Shown in pieces: positions 50,208-58,800 of a DNA stretch of 64,000 bases. Under the pieces are notes generated by a model. That model saw only the letters and a list, made by a program, of their open reading frames with translations, made no database searches and was not told the origin of the DNA. Source of the stretch: Chloroflexi bacterium UBA6077 (GTDB lineage: Bacteria > Chloroflexota > UBA6077); NCBI GenBank assembly GCA_002436065.1, contig DIXP01000092.1, positions 124,001 through 188,000 on the forward strand. The letters run 5' to 3'. Position 1 is the first letter of the stretch. Each line of letters starts with the position of its first letter. Position numbers and translations under genes: made by a program.

Positions 50208-51518
50208 ATGAGCCAGGAGCCGTTTAGCCTTTCCATCCGACAGCTGGGTGACGTCGGCGCCCACTGGCAGCGGAAGGTGATGCCGCCGGACGCTCTCCAC
50301 TACATCCCGCCCCATGGAGGGGGATGGGGCGTCGTTCGAATGGCCCTGCTGGTGCCGGAGTCGGTGGTCCTCATGGTGGCGCCGGCGGTCTGCGGCCGGA
50401 TCAGCGCCCTGCGGGGTCTGCAGGTGGGCTACAGGAAACGGTTCTACCTCTTGGGAGTGACCGAGAGGGATCTGGTAACCGGCCAGTACATGGAGAAGAT
50501 CTCGGAGGCGGCGGCCGAGATCCTGGCCCATCTCGATCCTAGACCCAGGGTGCTGCTGCTGTGCGCCACCTGTGTCGACGATCTCCTGGGCTCCGACTAC
50601 GAAACGAAGGCACGCCAACTGGAGAGGGAGCACGGGCTGTTGGTCAGGGCCATCCACCTGAAGCCGACGGCCGCCGACGGTAAGCGTCCCTCCGGCCTGG
50701 CCACTCAACTGGCTGTATACGACCTGCTGGAGCCATCCGAGGAGCGGGATTCCAGCATCAACGTCATCGGCAGCCCGGCCCCTATCGAGGAGGGTAGCGA
50801 GTTCCACGAGGTGATGGCGGCGGCCGGCATCCAGAAGGTCAGACACATCGCCGCCTGTGCCAACCTGGAGGAGTTCCAGCAGATGAGCCGGGCCAGGCTC
50901 AACCTCCTGGCCAGACCCCTGGCTCGGCTGGCCGTGCAGCATATGGAGGGGAAGCTGGGCATTCCTTACTGCTACACGCCGGTTGCCTACAACCTGGAGA
51001 CCATCGCCCGAAGCTATCGTTTCTTGAGCGAGCGGCTGGGGGTGCCTTTGGCCACGGATCGGTATCGGGAAGAGGCGGAAAGGGCTATCGATAGCTATCG
51101 CAGGGAGTTGGGTCCCCTGACCGTGGCTGTGGGGTCCACCGTCAACGCGGGGCCCTTCGAGCTGGCCCGGGCGCTCACCGAATATGGCTTAGTCGTCAAG
51201 TACGTCTTCACGAACACGGTCCTGGACTACGAGATGGAGCACGTGGAGTGGCTCAAAGAGCGGTTGCCCGACCTGGTGGTGTTCACCAACTCCCACACCA
51301 GCATGGCGGGCTTTCTCCATTTGGGGCTGCGAGTTGACCTGGCCATGGGGTTCGAGGCTGGATACTACTGCTCCGGAGCCAGGACCGTGCCCCTCCCGGC
51401 CGATACCCAGCCCTACGGCTATCGGGGAGTGGTATGGCTGCTCCGGCAGATGGCCGATGCACTGCAAAATCCCAAGAGCCATCGCCAGGCGATGTACGAA
51501 TCCTTTGCCCTGATGTGA
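50208..51518 (+). CDS. Nitrogenase-like component 1 subunit, D-like
   Basis: A 436-residue protein of the NifD/NifE/BchN/CfbD superfamily. Candidate cluster cysteines are Cys62 (VAPAVCGRIS), Cys119 and Cys122 (LLCATCVDDLLGSD, matching the NifD ..C..LIGDD segment). The stretch LNLLARPLARLAVQHMEGKLGIPY lines up with the NifD stretch holding FeMo-cofactor Cys275, and Arg236 stands in that place; the C-terminal region also lacks a clear counterpart of His442. It thus seems to hold a P-cluster-like or simpler cluster but not FeMo-cofactor. It forms a complex with the K-like subunit encoded 12 bases later. The substrate is unknown. Confidence 0.88.
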   Translation: MSQEPFSLSIRQLGDVGAHWQRKVMPPDALHYIPPHGGGWGVVRMALLVPESVVLMVAPAVCGRISALRGLQVGYRKRFYLLGVTERDLVTGQYMEKISEAAAEILAHLDPRPRVLLLCATCVDDLLGSDYETKARQLEREHGLLVRAIHLKPTAADGKRPSGLATQLAVYDLLEPSEERDSSINVIGSPAPIEEGSEFHEVMAAAGIQKVRHIAACANLEEFQQMSRARLNLLARPLARLAVQHMEGKLGIPYCYTPVAYNLETIARSYRFLSERLGVPLATDRYREEAERAIDSYRRELGPLTVAVGSTVNAGPFELARALTEYGLVVKYVFTNTVLDYEMEHVEWLKERLPDLVVFTNSHTSMAGFLHLGLRVDLAMGFEAGYYCSGARTVPLPADTQPYGYRGVVWLLRQMADALQNPKSHRQAMYESFALM

Positions 51519-51530
51519 GGAGGAAGAGAT

Positions 51531-52748
51531 ATGAAAGGTCTTTACCGACTGCTACCTCCCTTTGCCGCCGACATATCGGGCGTCTGCTCGGCGCTGTTCG
51601 AGTTGGGCGGGTTAGTGGTGATCCACGAGCCGGCCTGCTGTACCAGCGCCTTCGCCACGTTCGACGAACCCCGCTGGTACGGCAGCTCCAGTGCGCTCTA
51701 CAGCTCGGAGCTGAGAGATGTTCAGGTGGCCTCGGGGGACGATGAGACGTTGCTGCGAAGGATCGAGAGCGCGGCCCGAACCAAGGGGGGGAAGTTCATC
51801 GCCATCGTCGGGAGCCCGGTGCCCATGGCGATGGGGACCGACTACCAGGCGCTGGCCCGCCTCGCCGAGCGGAGAACGGGACTGCCGGCCTTCGCCTGCG
51901 ACGTAACCGGCACCGGCTGCTACGACGTTGGGGCCTCCATCGCATTTCTGGAGCTGGCTCGGAACTTCGTGAAGCCGGCGTCACCAGATCGAGAGCCATT
52001 GGTTAACGTTCTTGGGGCTACACCTCTGGATTTGGGAGGTGATCGTCCCATTCTGAAGCTCACCAGGATGTTGGGGGCTTCCGGCTGCCGTGTGCTTTCC
52101 TGCTGGACGATGGGGTCCAGCCTGGAGTGCATCGCCCAGTCGGCCCGGGCCAGGTTGAATCTGGTACTTTCCCACACCGGGTTGCGGGCTGCCCGGTATC
52201 TGGAGAGCGAGTTCGGGACGCCTTACCTGGTGGGGCTGCCCATCGGCCCCACCCCTGCTCGCAGCTTCATGACGGCGGTGCGATCCCGCCTGAGGCTAGC
52301 CACCAGGTGGGAGTACACGGCCAGGACCGTGGCGGCGGAGGCCGGCGCGGAGAACGCGCTGGTGATCGGGGAGCAGGTGATGGCCAACGCCATTCGGGAT
52401 TGCCTTCGGAGTGACCTGGGTGTGGGTAGGGTGACGGTGGCGTCCTTCTTCGATATGGAGGCCGACCTGTTGAAGGAGGGCGACGTAAGGCTGAAGGACG
52501 AGGACTCACTGAGGGCGCTGGTCGGTGAGAGGCAGTACGACCTGGTGGTGGGGGACCCGCTGTTCCGGGATCTGGTGGTGGCCTCACCCAAGACCCGCTT
52601 TGCCTCGTTGCCCCACCTGGCCGTTTCCGGGCAGCTTCATTGGGATGCCGACGTCGATTACCTGGACGAGGCGGGACTAGCTATGTTGCGCGGCGAGGTG
52701 TGCCGAAGCCGGAAGACCAGGAATAAATTCCTGCGGAGGGAGAACTGA
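51531..52748 (+). CDS. Nitrogenase-like component 1 subunit, K-like
   Basis: A 405-residue protein starting MKGLYRLLPPFAADISGVCSAL, with FELGGLVVIHEPACCTSAFATFDEPRW, a pattern seen in uncharacterised nitrogenase-component-1 proteins of anaerobes. Cys19 and the pair Cys36/37 are candidate cluster ligands; the later GSPVPMAMGTD segment has no cysteine. In the FeMo-cofactor region LNLVLSHTGLRAARYLESEFGTPY, Ser214 replaces the cysteine. The C-terminal 120 residues recur as a separate gene at 32617. GGAGG precedes the ATG. Its stop overlaps the start of an importer binding protein (ATGA), which couples reductase and transporter translation. Confidence 0.88.
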   Translation: MKGLYRLLPPFAADISGVCSALFELGGLVVIHEPACCTSAFATFDEPRWYGSSSALYSSELRDVQVASGDDETLLRRIESAARTKGGKFIAIVGSPVPMAMGTDYQALARLAERRTGLPAFACDVTGTGCYDVGASIAFLELARNFVKPASPDREPLVNVLGATPLDLGGDRPILKLTRMLGASGCRVLSCWTMGSSLECIAQSARARLNLVLSHTGLRAARYLESEFGTPYLVGLPIGPTPARSFMTAVRSRLRLATRWEYTARTVAAEAGAENALVIGEQVMANAIRDCLRSDLGVGRVTVASFFDMEADLLKEGDVRLKDEDSLRALVGERQYDLVVGDPLFRDLVVASPKTRFASLPHLAVSGQLHWDADVDYLDEAGLAMLRGEVCRSRKTRNKFLRREN

Positions 52749-54418
52749 TGAGTAGTATCGATCAACAGAAGACTGCAAGCCGCTTGACGCGGCGGCGATT
52801 CCTTGCCCTGGGCGCGGGGGCTGTGGGTGCATGGGCTCTCGCGGCGTGCTCACCGCAGGCGTCGAATCCTACGGCGGTTCCCGCGAGCACGGCGCTGCCC
52901 AAGGATCTGAGTCCCACGGTGGGCCCTGCCGGAGGTGTTGTCCAAGTCAAGGCCACGACGGCGCCATCCGGAAGACGGCTCCGGATAGGTACCAGCTTCT
53001 CTGTTTCCACCCTCGATCCCTTTGTCTCGCATCAGTCCCTGGTGTCTTACGGAATAACCCAGACCCTCTTCGCCATCTCTCCGGAGCAGAAGATCGTACC
53101 CTGGATCGCTCAATCCATGGAGAGGAATGGGGACGAGGGCTGGACGGTCAAGATCAATCCGGCGGCAAGGTTCCACAGCGGAAAGGCTATCGACGCGAAG
53201 GCCGTTCTCAAGGCAATAGAAAGGTGTATGGAACGCGGCGCTGCCATGGCTTCGCTGAAAGGCGCCAAATATGAGGTCGTTGACACTCACACCCTGCGCA
53301 TCGGGACCTCACGCCCCGACCCGTGGCTTCCGACACATTTCGTTAGTTCTAGAAACTTTCCGATCTTTGACGCCGACCTGATTTCGGAGAAGCCAGATAC
53401 ATCCGACCTCACCCAGAAGGACTTTGGATGTGGACCGTTCAAGGCGGTCAAGTTGACACCAGAAGTGCTCTCTCTGGACGCCGTTCCGGACGCCTGGCAT
53501 GGGGCTTCTAAACTGGCTGGTGTGGACGTACGCTTCATCGTTGACCCCCAGGCACGACTGGCGGCGCTGAAGACGGGTGAGATCGACCTGATGCTGTATC
53601 CGGCCGCTGACTCCGTTGCCCAGATCAAAGCCACTCCGGGATTGCACTTCAAGCTGGCGATGGCGGGCCCCGGACGTACATTCTGGTACATGAATCACAA
53701 GAAACCGCCCCTGGACGATGTCAACGTGAGAAAGGCCTGCGCTCTGGGCATCGACCGCAAGCAGATAGCCGAGCAGGTGCTGAATGGCCTGTACCAGGCA
53801 TCCGATTCCTGGTATCCATCCTACGTTCCGTGGCGCGTGGCGAATATTCGCACCGACGTAGCCGAGGCCAAGCGGTTGCTGGAACAGAGTGGCTGGACCA
53901 TGGGTTCGGATGGGATCCGACGCAAAAGCGACCAGCGTCTTTCCTTCGATTACTACCACTATCCTCAACAGCCGGATTCGAAGGTCATCGCCGAAGCAAT
54001 ACAGGCACAGCTCAAGCCTCTAGGCATAGATTTGAAGCTCAAGCAGTCCGACGACATTCTCTCCACCTGGCGGGGCAAAACCTACGACAGCGGCACCACT
54101 TTCTACGACATGATGGAGGCCCTGAATCCGGCGGTAAGGTTGGAGCGCACCTTCCGGACCGACGGTTCAGAGAACTACGGGTTTTGGGGATCAGCCGAGT
54201 TGGACAGCGTGATCGACAAGCTGTCAACTGAGTTCGATACGGAGAGGCAACACGCGCTGCTGAGGGAGGCACAATCGATCCTCGATAGGGATGTTCCCTT
54301 CACCTTTGTGGTTGGCCGCATCTGGCCGAGTGTGACAAACGACGCTTTCGCCAGCTACGAACCGCCCATAGAGAACAATTACTACGCCGTGGGCAAGGAT
54401 ACGGCACCGGCTGGCTAG
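52748..54418 (+). CDS. Peptide/nickel-type ABC transporter substrate-binding lipoprotein 1
   Basis: A 556-residue family-5 binding protein. It has a Tat-like signal (TRRRFLALG) ending in the lipobox ALAAC, then GTSFSVSTLDPFVSHQSL, the SIMERNGDEGWTVKINPAARFHSG-like segment, DDVNVRKACALGIDRKQIAEQ and YYHYPQQPDSKVIAEAIQAQLKPLGIDL. Members bind peptides, nickel chelates, heme or sugars. Its ATG overlaps the component-1 K-like stop, so it is read from the cobalamin-riboswitch transcript. A ligand linked to the reductase (nickel, cobalt or tetrapyrrole complex) is a reasonable guess. Confidence 0.9.
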   Translation: MSSIDQQKTASRLTRRRFLALGAGAVGAWALAACSPQASNPTAVPASTALPKDLSPTVGPAGGVVQVKATTAPSGRRLRIGTSFSVSTLDPFVSHQSLVSYGITQTLFAISPEQKIVPWIAQSMERNGDEGWTVKINPAARFHSGKAIDAKAVLKAIERCMERGAAMASLKGAKYEVVDTHTLRIGTSRPDPWLPTHFVSSRNFPIFDADLISEKPDTSDLTQKDFGCGPFKAVKLTPEVLSLDAVPDAWHGASKLAGVDVRFIVDPQARLAALKTGEIDLMLYPAADSVAQIKATPGLHFKLAMAGPGRTFWYMNHKKPPLDDVNVRKACALGIDRKQIAEQVLNGLYQASDSWYPSYVPWRVANIRTDVAEAKRLLEQSGWTMGSDGIRRKSDQRLSFDYYHYPQQPDSKVIAEAIQAQLKPLGIDLKLKQSDDILSTWRGKTYDSGTTFYDMMEALNPAVRLERTFRTDGSENYGFWGSAELDSVIDKLSTEFDTERQHALLREAQSILDRDVPFTFVVGRIWPSVTNDAFASYEPPIENNYYAVGKDTAPAG

Positions 54419-54432
54419 GGGAGCGATTCTAG

Positions 54433-55377
54433 ATGTCGCGAGCGATAGCGAGACTGGTCATGGCCCGGCTGGGGCAGGCGGCGCTGGCGTTGTTCGGGAT
54501 GAGCCTGCTGATCTGGGGGTTGATGCCGCTCACGCCGGGGGATCCGGCGGAGCGGACCCTCCTGGCTCGGGGACGGGGGATTCCTCCGACCGCGGAGGAG
54601 GTCGCCTTCCTCCGCGCGGAGCTGGGGCTGGACCAACCTCTCTACGTGCAGTACGGAGTCTGGGCGAATAACCTTTTGCATGGGAAGCTGGGGTACAGCT
54701 ACGTCTCCGGCCAGCCGGTGGAGCGGGAGTTTTATCAGAGGATGGGCGCAACGATGCTGCTGGCGGCCGGAGCCGTCGCCATAGCCCTCTGCGTTTCCTT
54801 TCCCGCGGCCGTTGCCTCGGCTCGTTGGGCTAACGGAGCGCCGGATCATTTCATACGAGTCGTGGCCCTGGCCGGCAGGAGCATGCCCAGCTTCTGGCTG
54901 GGGTTGCTGCTGCTGGATCTCTTCGCCGTTCGTCTGCGGTGGACCTCGGTTCTAGCCAAACCGGATATCGGCGGGCTTCCGCTGCCGGCGCTCACCCTCT
55001 CGGTAGGTATGGCGGCGATGCTAACCCGGCTATTGCGGGCGGGGATCCTGGACGAGATGGGGCGCCGGTACACGCTCGTAGCCCGGGCGAGGGGTGCAGG
55101 AGACTGGCACGTTCTCCTTTGCCACGCGCTGCCCAACGGAGCACTGCCCAGCATCAACGCCATCGCCCTCGGCGTCGGCGGACTCCTGGGAGGGGCGGCC
55201 ATCGTGGAGACCATCTTCACCTGGCCCGGCATGGGGCTGTACATCGTCCAGGCCATCGGAGCGCGCGACCTGCCGGTGATACAGGCTTTCGCGATAATGA
55301 GCGCCGCCATATACATAGCCGTCAATCTGCTGGCTGACCTGATTACCCTCACCCTGGACCCCCGACTTCGAGTGTAA
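54433..55377 (+). CDS. Peptide/nickel-type ABC permease, OppB/NikB-like
   Basis: A 314-residue permease: N-terminal MARLGQAALALFGMSLLIWGLMPLTPGDPAE (first helix and GDPA motif), the family ELGLDQPLYVQYGVW segment, six helices and the ATPase-contact EAA loop VARARGAGDWHVLLCHALPNGALPSI, ending with GGAAIVETIFTWPGMGLYIVQAI. It forms the channel with the permease encoded next. GGGGAG is upstream of the ATG, 14 bases after the binding-protein stop. Confidence 0.9.
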   Translation: MSRAIARLVMARLGQAALALFGMSLLIWGLMPLTPGDPAERTLLARGRGIPPTAEEVAFLRAELGLDQPLYVQYGVWANNLLHGKLGYSYVSGQPVEREFYQRMGATMLLAAGAVAIALCVSFPAAVASARWANGAPDHFIRVVALAGRSMPSFWLGLLLLDLFAVRLRWTSVLAKPDIGGLPLPALTLSVGMAAMLTRLLRAGILDEMGRRYTLVARARGAGDWHVLLCHALPNGALPSINAIALGVGGLLGGAAIVETIFTWPGMGLYIVQAIGARDLPVIQAFAIMSAAIYIAVNLLADLITLTLDPRLRV

Positions 55378-55435
55378 AGTTGGGGAATCGGGGTTCTCGA
55401 CCCCACGCGCACAACATCGACGTTAGGAGAGCTGA

Positions 55436-56335
55436 ATGGGCGTAGCGACTGCCGAGCCGGTTGTCGCGGCAGCCGGAATTCGGCCTGGACTGAAACCCAG
55501 GATGTCTACGGTCGAGCATTTGCTCAGGCACCCCTCCGGCAGGGTCGGCCTCTTCGGATTGCTGCTCATCCTGGTGCTGGCGGTGGTGGGCATTTTCGCC
55601 ACACCCCACGATCCAAATGCCGCCAACGTGGTGAACAAGCTGGCGTTGCCTAGCTGGGAGCATCCCTTTGGAACGGACTACCTGGGCAGGGATCTGCTCT
55701 CCCGCTCCTGGAATGCGGCGCACCTGTCGCTAGGCTCCGCCTTGATCGTGGTGGTCGGGGTGCTGGGCGTGAGCTTGCTGCTGGGGACCCTGGCGGGGCT
55801 GCTAGGGGGAGTAGTAGACGCCGCGATTATGCGAGTGGCGGATGTGCTTCTCGGGTTGCCATCCCTGATCCTGGCCCTGGCGCTGGTCGGTCTGCTGGGG
55901 CCGAGCCTGCAAACTCTGGTAGCTGCCATGGTCATCGCTCAAGCGCCCTGGTATACACGGGTGCTGCGGGCTATGGTGCTGCGGGAAAGCACCAAGCCCT
56001 ACGTGCTGGTGGCCCGAGTTCACGGCGCGGGAGTAGCGAGCGTTATCTGGCGCCACGTGTTGCCCGGGGTGCTGGGCCAGCTCGCCGTCCTGGCCTCGCT
56101 CGACCTGGGCAGCGTGCTTCTCAGCGTGGCAGGGCTCAGCTTCCTCGGGATGGGTGCTCAGCCGCCCGATGCCGAGTGGGGGATGATGCTGAGTGATGGC
56201 CGGATGACCTTTGCCGAGCGTCCCCTGGCGATGATCCTGCCGGGCTCCTGCATCTTCGCCACGGTGATGATGGCCAACCTGCTGGGGGATGCCCTGCGCG
56301 ATCTGCTGGACGTTTCCGCGGGAGGCTCGAAATGA
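55436..56335 (+). CDS. Peptide/nickel-type ABC permease, OppC/NikC-like
   Basis: A 299-residue permease: cytoplasmic start, first helix FGLLLILVLAVVGIFA, the HPFGTDYLGRDLLSRSWNAAHLSL motif typical of OppC/DppC/NikC, and the EAA loop LVARVHGAGVASVIWRHVLPGVLGQL. It pairs with the OppB-like permease. It lies 58 bases after that gene and overlaps the ATPase gene by ATGA. Confidence 0.9.
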   Translation: MGVATAEPVVAAAGIRPGLKPRMSTVEHLLRHPSGRVGLFGLLLILVLAVVGIFATPHDPNAANVVNKLALPSWEHPFGTDYLGRDLLSRSWNAAHLSLGSALIVVVGVLGVSLLLGTLAGLLGGVVDAAIMRVADVLLGLPSLILALALVGLLGPSLQTLVAAMVIAQAPWYTRVLRAMVLRESTKPYVLVARVHGAGVASVIWRHVLPGVLGQLAVLASLDLGSVLLSVAGLSFLGMGAQPPDAEWGMMLSDGRMTFAERPLAMILPGSCIFATVMMANLLGDALRDLLDVSAGGSK

Positions 56336-57351
56336 ATGGCTCCGTTCTCAGCCTTCGCGATCTGAAGGTGACCTATGCCAATGGGGTGCACGCCCTGCGG
56401 GGCATCGATCTGGAGATAGGGCGCGGCGAGGCCCTGGCGTTGGTGGGGGAATCCGGCTGCGGAAAGAGCACCCTGGCCACGGCCATCCTGGGGTTGCTTC
56501 CGGCCGGCACGTTGGTTGGCGGTGAGATCCTGCTTCAGGGGCAGCCGGTGGTGGGTGTGGAGGGCTCGAGGCTGCGATCCCTTCGCGGCCGTCTGGCCGG
56601 GTTGGTGATCCAGGACCCGATGGGCAGCTTCAACCCTGTGATGAGGGTGGGGGCTCACGTCATCGAGGCCAGAAGGCTACACGATCGAACCAGTTCGGAG
56701 AGGGCTCTCTGGCCATGGGCTGCGCGGCTGCTTGACTCTCTGCGCATACCGGAGCCAGAGCGGCGGGCGCGCCACTATCCCCACGAGTGGAGCGGAGGCA
56801 TGCTCCAGAGGGCGGCCATAGCCGCCGCCACGGCCAACCATCCGCCGCTGCTAATCGCCGACGAGCCCACGGCATCCCTGGATGGCGACCTGGCGGTGGA
56901 GGTGATGGAAGGGCTGCGGGAGCGGCAGCTGCGGGAGGGAACGGCCATGCTGTTGGTAACTCACCAGCTGGGCCTGGCAGCCCACGTGGCGGAGAGGATC
57001 GCGGTGATGTACGCCGGGAGGCTGGTGGAGGTAGGGGCAAGCCGGCAGGTTGTCCGAAGCCCTCGCCACCCATACAGTCGGGCGCTGCTGGCGGCCCTTC
57101 CGAGGCCCGGGCGAGGTCTGCCGGAGCCGCTGGAGGGGGAGGTTCCGTCTCTTGTGTCCCCTCCCCTAGGGTGTGCCTTTGCAGGCCGCTGCCCCATAGC
57201 CGAGGGAGGCTGCGGCCAGGGCGAGCCGCCTGAATTGATGGATGGTTTGGCCTGCCCGGTGGTGCGCCGGCAACTGGTAGGAGATCGGCCTGGCTGCGCC
57301 CGCTCCCGTGATTGGGATGTGAGCGGGAAACGAGGGCGCTTACATGGATAG
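56332..57351 (+). CDS. Peptide/nickel-type ABC ATPase, OppD/NikD-like
   Basis: A 339-residue ATPase: Walker A GESGCGKST, Q-loop VIQDPMGSFNPVM, signature WSGGMLQRA, Walker B LLIADEPTASLD, H-loop VTHQL and the C-terminal oligopeptide-transporter segment GCAFAGRCPIAEGGCGQGEPPEL. The last includes the cysteines that in related proteins hold an Fe-S cluster (C..RC......C). It dimerises with the ATPase encoded next, whose start overlaps its end by eight bases. Confidence 0.9.
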   Translation: MNGSVLSLRDLKVTYANGVHALRGIDLEIGRGEALALVGESGCGKSTLATAILGLLPAGTLVGGEILLQGQPVVGVEGSRLRSLRGRLAGLVIQDPMGSFNPVMRVGAHVIEARRLHDRTSSERALWPWAARLLDSLRIPEPERRARHYPHEWSGGMLQRAAIAAATANHPPLLIADEPTASLDGDLAVEVMEGLRERQLREGTAMLLVTHQLGLAAHVAERIAVMYAGRLVEVGASRQVVRSPRHPYSRALLAALPRPGRGLPEPLEGEVPSLVSPPLGCAFAGRCPIAEGGCGQGEPPELMDGLACPVVRRQLVGDRPGCARSRDWDVSGKRGRLHG

Positions 57352-58069
57352 CTCTCTTCTCTTGCTGCATGCGGTCACTGTTCGCTATGGGCGGACGGCG
57401 GCGCTGGATGGGTTGGATCTGAAGCTGTCAGCGGGCGAGCGAGTGGCCGTGGTCGGACCTTCAGGGAGCGGGAAGACAACTCTCCTCGCGGTGGCTGCGG
57501 GTCTTCGCCGGCAGATGGCAGGTCGGGTGGAAAGGCTCTCTGGCTCGCGGGTTGGGATCCTGCTGCAGGACCCCGTGGCCTCCCTCGACCCCCGGTGGAC
57601 AGTTGAGCGGATCGTGGAGGAGCCGCTGGTGGATCTGCGGCCGAGATCTGCTCCCCCACACCGCCGGGCGGCGGTTGTGGAGGCGCTGGAAAGCGTCGGG
57701 CTCGGGGGCTTGGACCGCGCGCGAGTTGCCTCGGAGCTCAGCGTCGGACAGTGCCAGCGGGTGGCGCTGGCCCGGGCGCTGGTGGCAAGGCCGGGGCTAC
57801 TGCTGGCCGACGAGCCCACAAGCGCGCTGGATCCCAGCGTGGCGGCCTCCGTGCTGCGTCTGCTCGACAGACAGCTCACCGCCACCAACGCTGCGCTGCT
57901 GGCGGTGAGCCACGACCTGCTCAGCTTCGCGCCATTGGTTCAGAGGGTCATTGTCCTGGACAGGGGAAGGGTAGTGGAGGACGGGTCGCCCGACCGGTTG
58001 CTGCGGGCGCCGAAGCACCCTGTGACGGTTCGGCTGGTCGAGACTGCTCACAGGATGGTGGTGGGGTAG
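57344..58069 (+). CDS. Peptide/nickel-type ABC ATPase, OppF/NikE-like
   Basis: A 241-residue ATPase: Walker A GPSGSGKTT, Q-loop LLQDPVASLDPRW, Walker B LLLADEPTSALDP and H-loop VSHDL. The signature motif reads LSVGQCQRVAL instead of LSGGQ, a change at a residue that contacts ATP. It is shorter than OppF and lacks the C-terminal cysteine segment, as NikE-type subunits do. It is the last gene of the riboswitch 3 operon (49230-58069). Confidence 0.88.
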   Translation: MDSSLLLLHAVTVRYGRTAALDGLDLKLSAGERVAVVGPSGSGKTTLLAVAAGLRRQMAGRVERLSGSRVGILLQDPVASLDPRWTVERIVEEPLVDLRPRSAPPHRRAAVVEALESVGLGGLDRARVASELSVGQCQRVALARALVARPGLLLADEPTSALDPSVAASVLRLLDRQLTATNAALLAVSHDLLSFAPLVQRVIVLDRGRVVEDGSPDRLLRAPKHPVTVRLVETAHRMVVG

Positions 58070-58148
58070 CCAGGCCGAGTCGAAGTCACTTTCAGGGCAA
58101 TGCGGTCCCTTGATACGGACTGCGCTCCCATGTATGATTGCACGCGCC

Positions 58149-58163
58149 TGCAACTTGGTTGCA
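58149..58163. promoter_or_regulatory. Nur-like box upstream of the Fur-family gene
   Basis: TGCAACTTGGTTGCA is a perfect 6-3-6 palindrome, 35 bases before the Fur-family start. In extended form (C)TGCAA-N5-TTGCAA it fits the Streptomyces nickel regulator Nur consensus tTGCaa-N5-ttGCAA. It predicts autoregulation by the adjacent gene product. Confidence 0.7.
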
Positions 58164-58197
58164 ATCTTAAAATCGTCAACGAGGTCTTGGTGAATTC

Positions 58198-58680
58198 ATG
58201 TGCCAGGTGTCGTCGACCGAGACAACCGAGACGGTTCCGGCGGAGCAGTCCTCGGCGGAACATAGGAGATTCGTCGTGGCTCTTAGGGGAGCTGGTCACA
58301 CAGCGACCAGCCAGCGACTCGCCGTGGCCAGAGCCCTCTGCGAAACGAGAGGGCATGTCTGCGTCGAACACATTCTCGCCTGGGTGCGCGAGCACCATCC
58401 ACATCTTCAAATGAACAAGACCACCGTTTACCGAGCCCTCGACCTGTTCCTTCACTTGGGTCTAGTCAGAGAGATACGTTACGGCGGAGAGCGTGCCCAG
58501 TACGAGCTGACTTCGCGAGGTAACCACATCCACCTGGTCTGCTCCATCTGTGGCGGGCTTCTTGAACTTGACTGTGATGTGGCGATGGAGCTACGCCGGG
58601 AGGCGCAGCTTCGCCAGGGTTTCGTGATCGATCTGCGGACGGTCCCTCTCTATGGGATTTGCGCTGCGTGTAGGCGGTGA
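58198..58680 (+). CDS. Fur-family metal-responsive regulator (Nur-like candidate)
   Basis: A 160-residue Fur-superfamily repressor: winged helix (HTATSQRLAVARALCETRGHVCVEHILAWVREHHPHLQMNKTTVYRALDLFLHLGLVREI), regulatory-metal histidines in GNHIHLVC and structural zinc pairs CSIC and CAAC. The consensus HHDH-type segment is shortened (RGNHIHLVCSICG). The binding-site type next to it (58149, 58701) is that of nickel-sensing Nur; zinc or iron sensing cannot be excluded. It sits between two peptide/nickel-type transporters. Confidence 0.88.
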   Translation: MCQVSSTETTETVPAEQSSAEHRRFVVALRGAGHTATSQRLAVARALCETRGHVCVEHILAWVREHHPHLQMNKTTVYRALDLFLHLGLVREIRYGGERAQYELTSRGNHIHLVCSICGGLLELDCDVAMELRREAQLRQGFVIDLRTVPLYGICAACRR

Positions 58681-58700
58681 CTATTTTGTTGGGGTTAGAT

Positions 58701-58715
58701 TGCAACCGAGTTGCG
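58701..58715. promoter_or_regulatory. Second Nur-like box, upstream of transporter 2
   Basis: TGCAACCGAGTTGCG has one mismatch to a perfect palindrome; the extended form TTGCAA-N5-TTGCGA matches the box at 58149. It lies 21 bases after the Fur-family stop and 86 bases before the permease gene, the right place to control transporter 2. Confidence 0.65.
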
Positions 58716-58800
58716 ATTCTTGCCGTTCTGTCCCCGCGCCGGCCACCCTCCAGATCGCTGCGGCGGTCGGCATACCGATGCGGGTAGTGGATTAGGTACG

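Noticed and set aside
49407..50942. 511-codon minus-strand open frame opposite the Fe protein and D-like genes
   Set aside because: Shadow of two strongly supported genes; the translation is His/Gln/Leu low-complexity sequence.
49452..52748. A true nitrogenase (nifHDK)
   Set aside because: The FeMo-cofactor cysteine is replaced in both component-1 subunits, no nifB, nifE or nifN is present, and the control is by cobalamin riboswitch.
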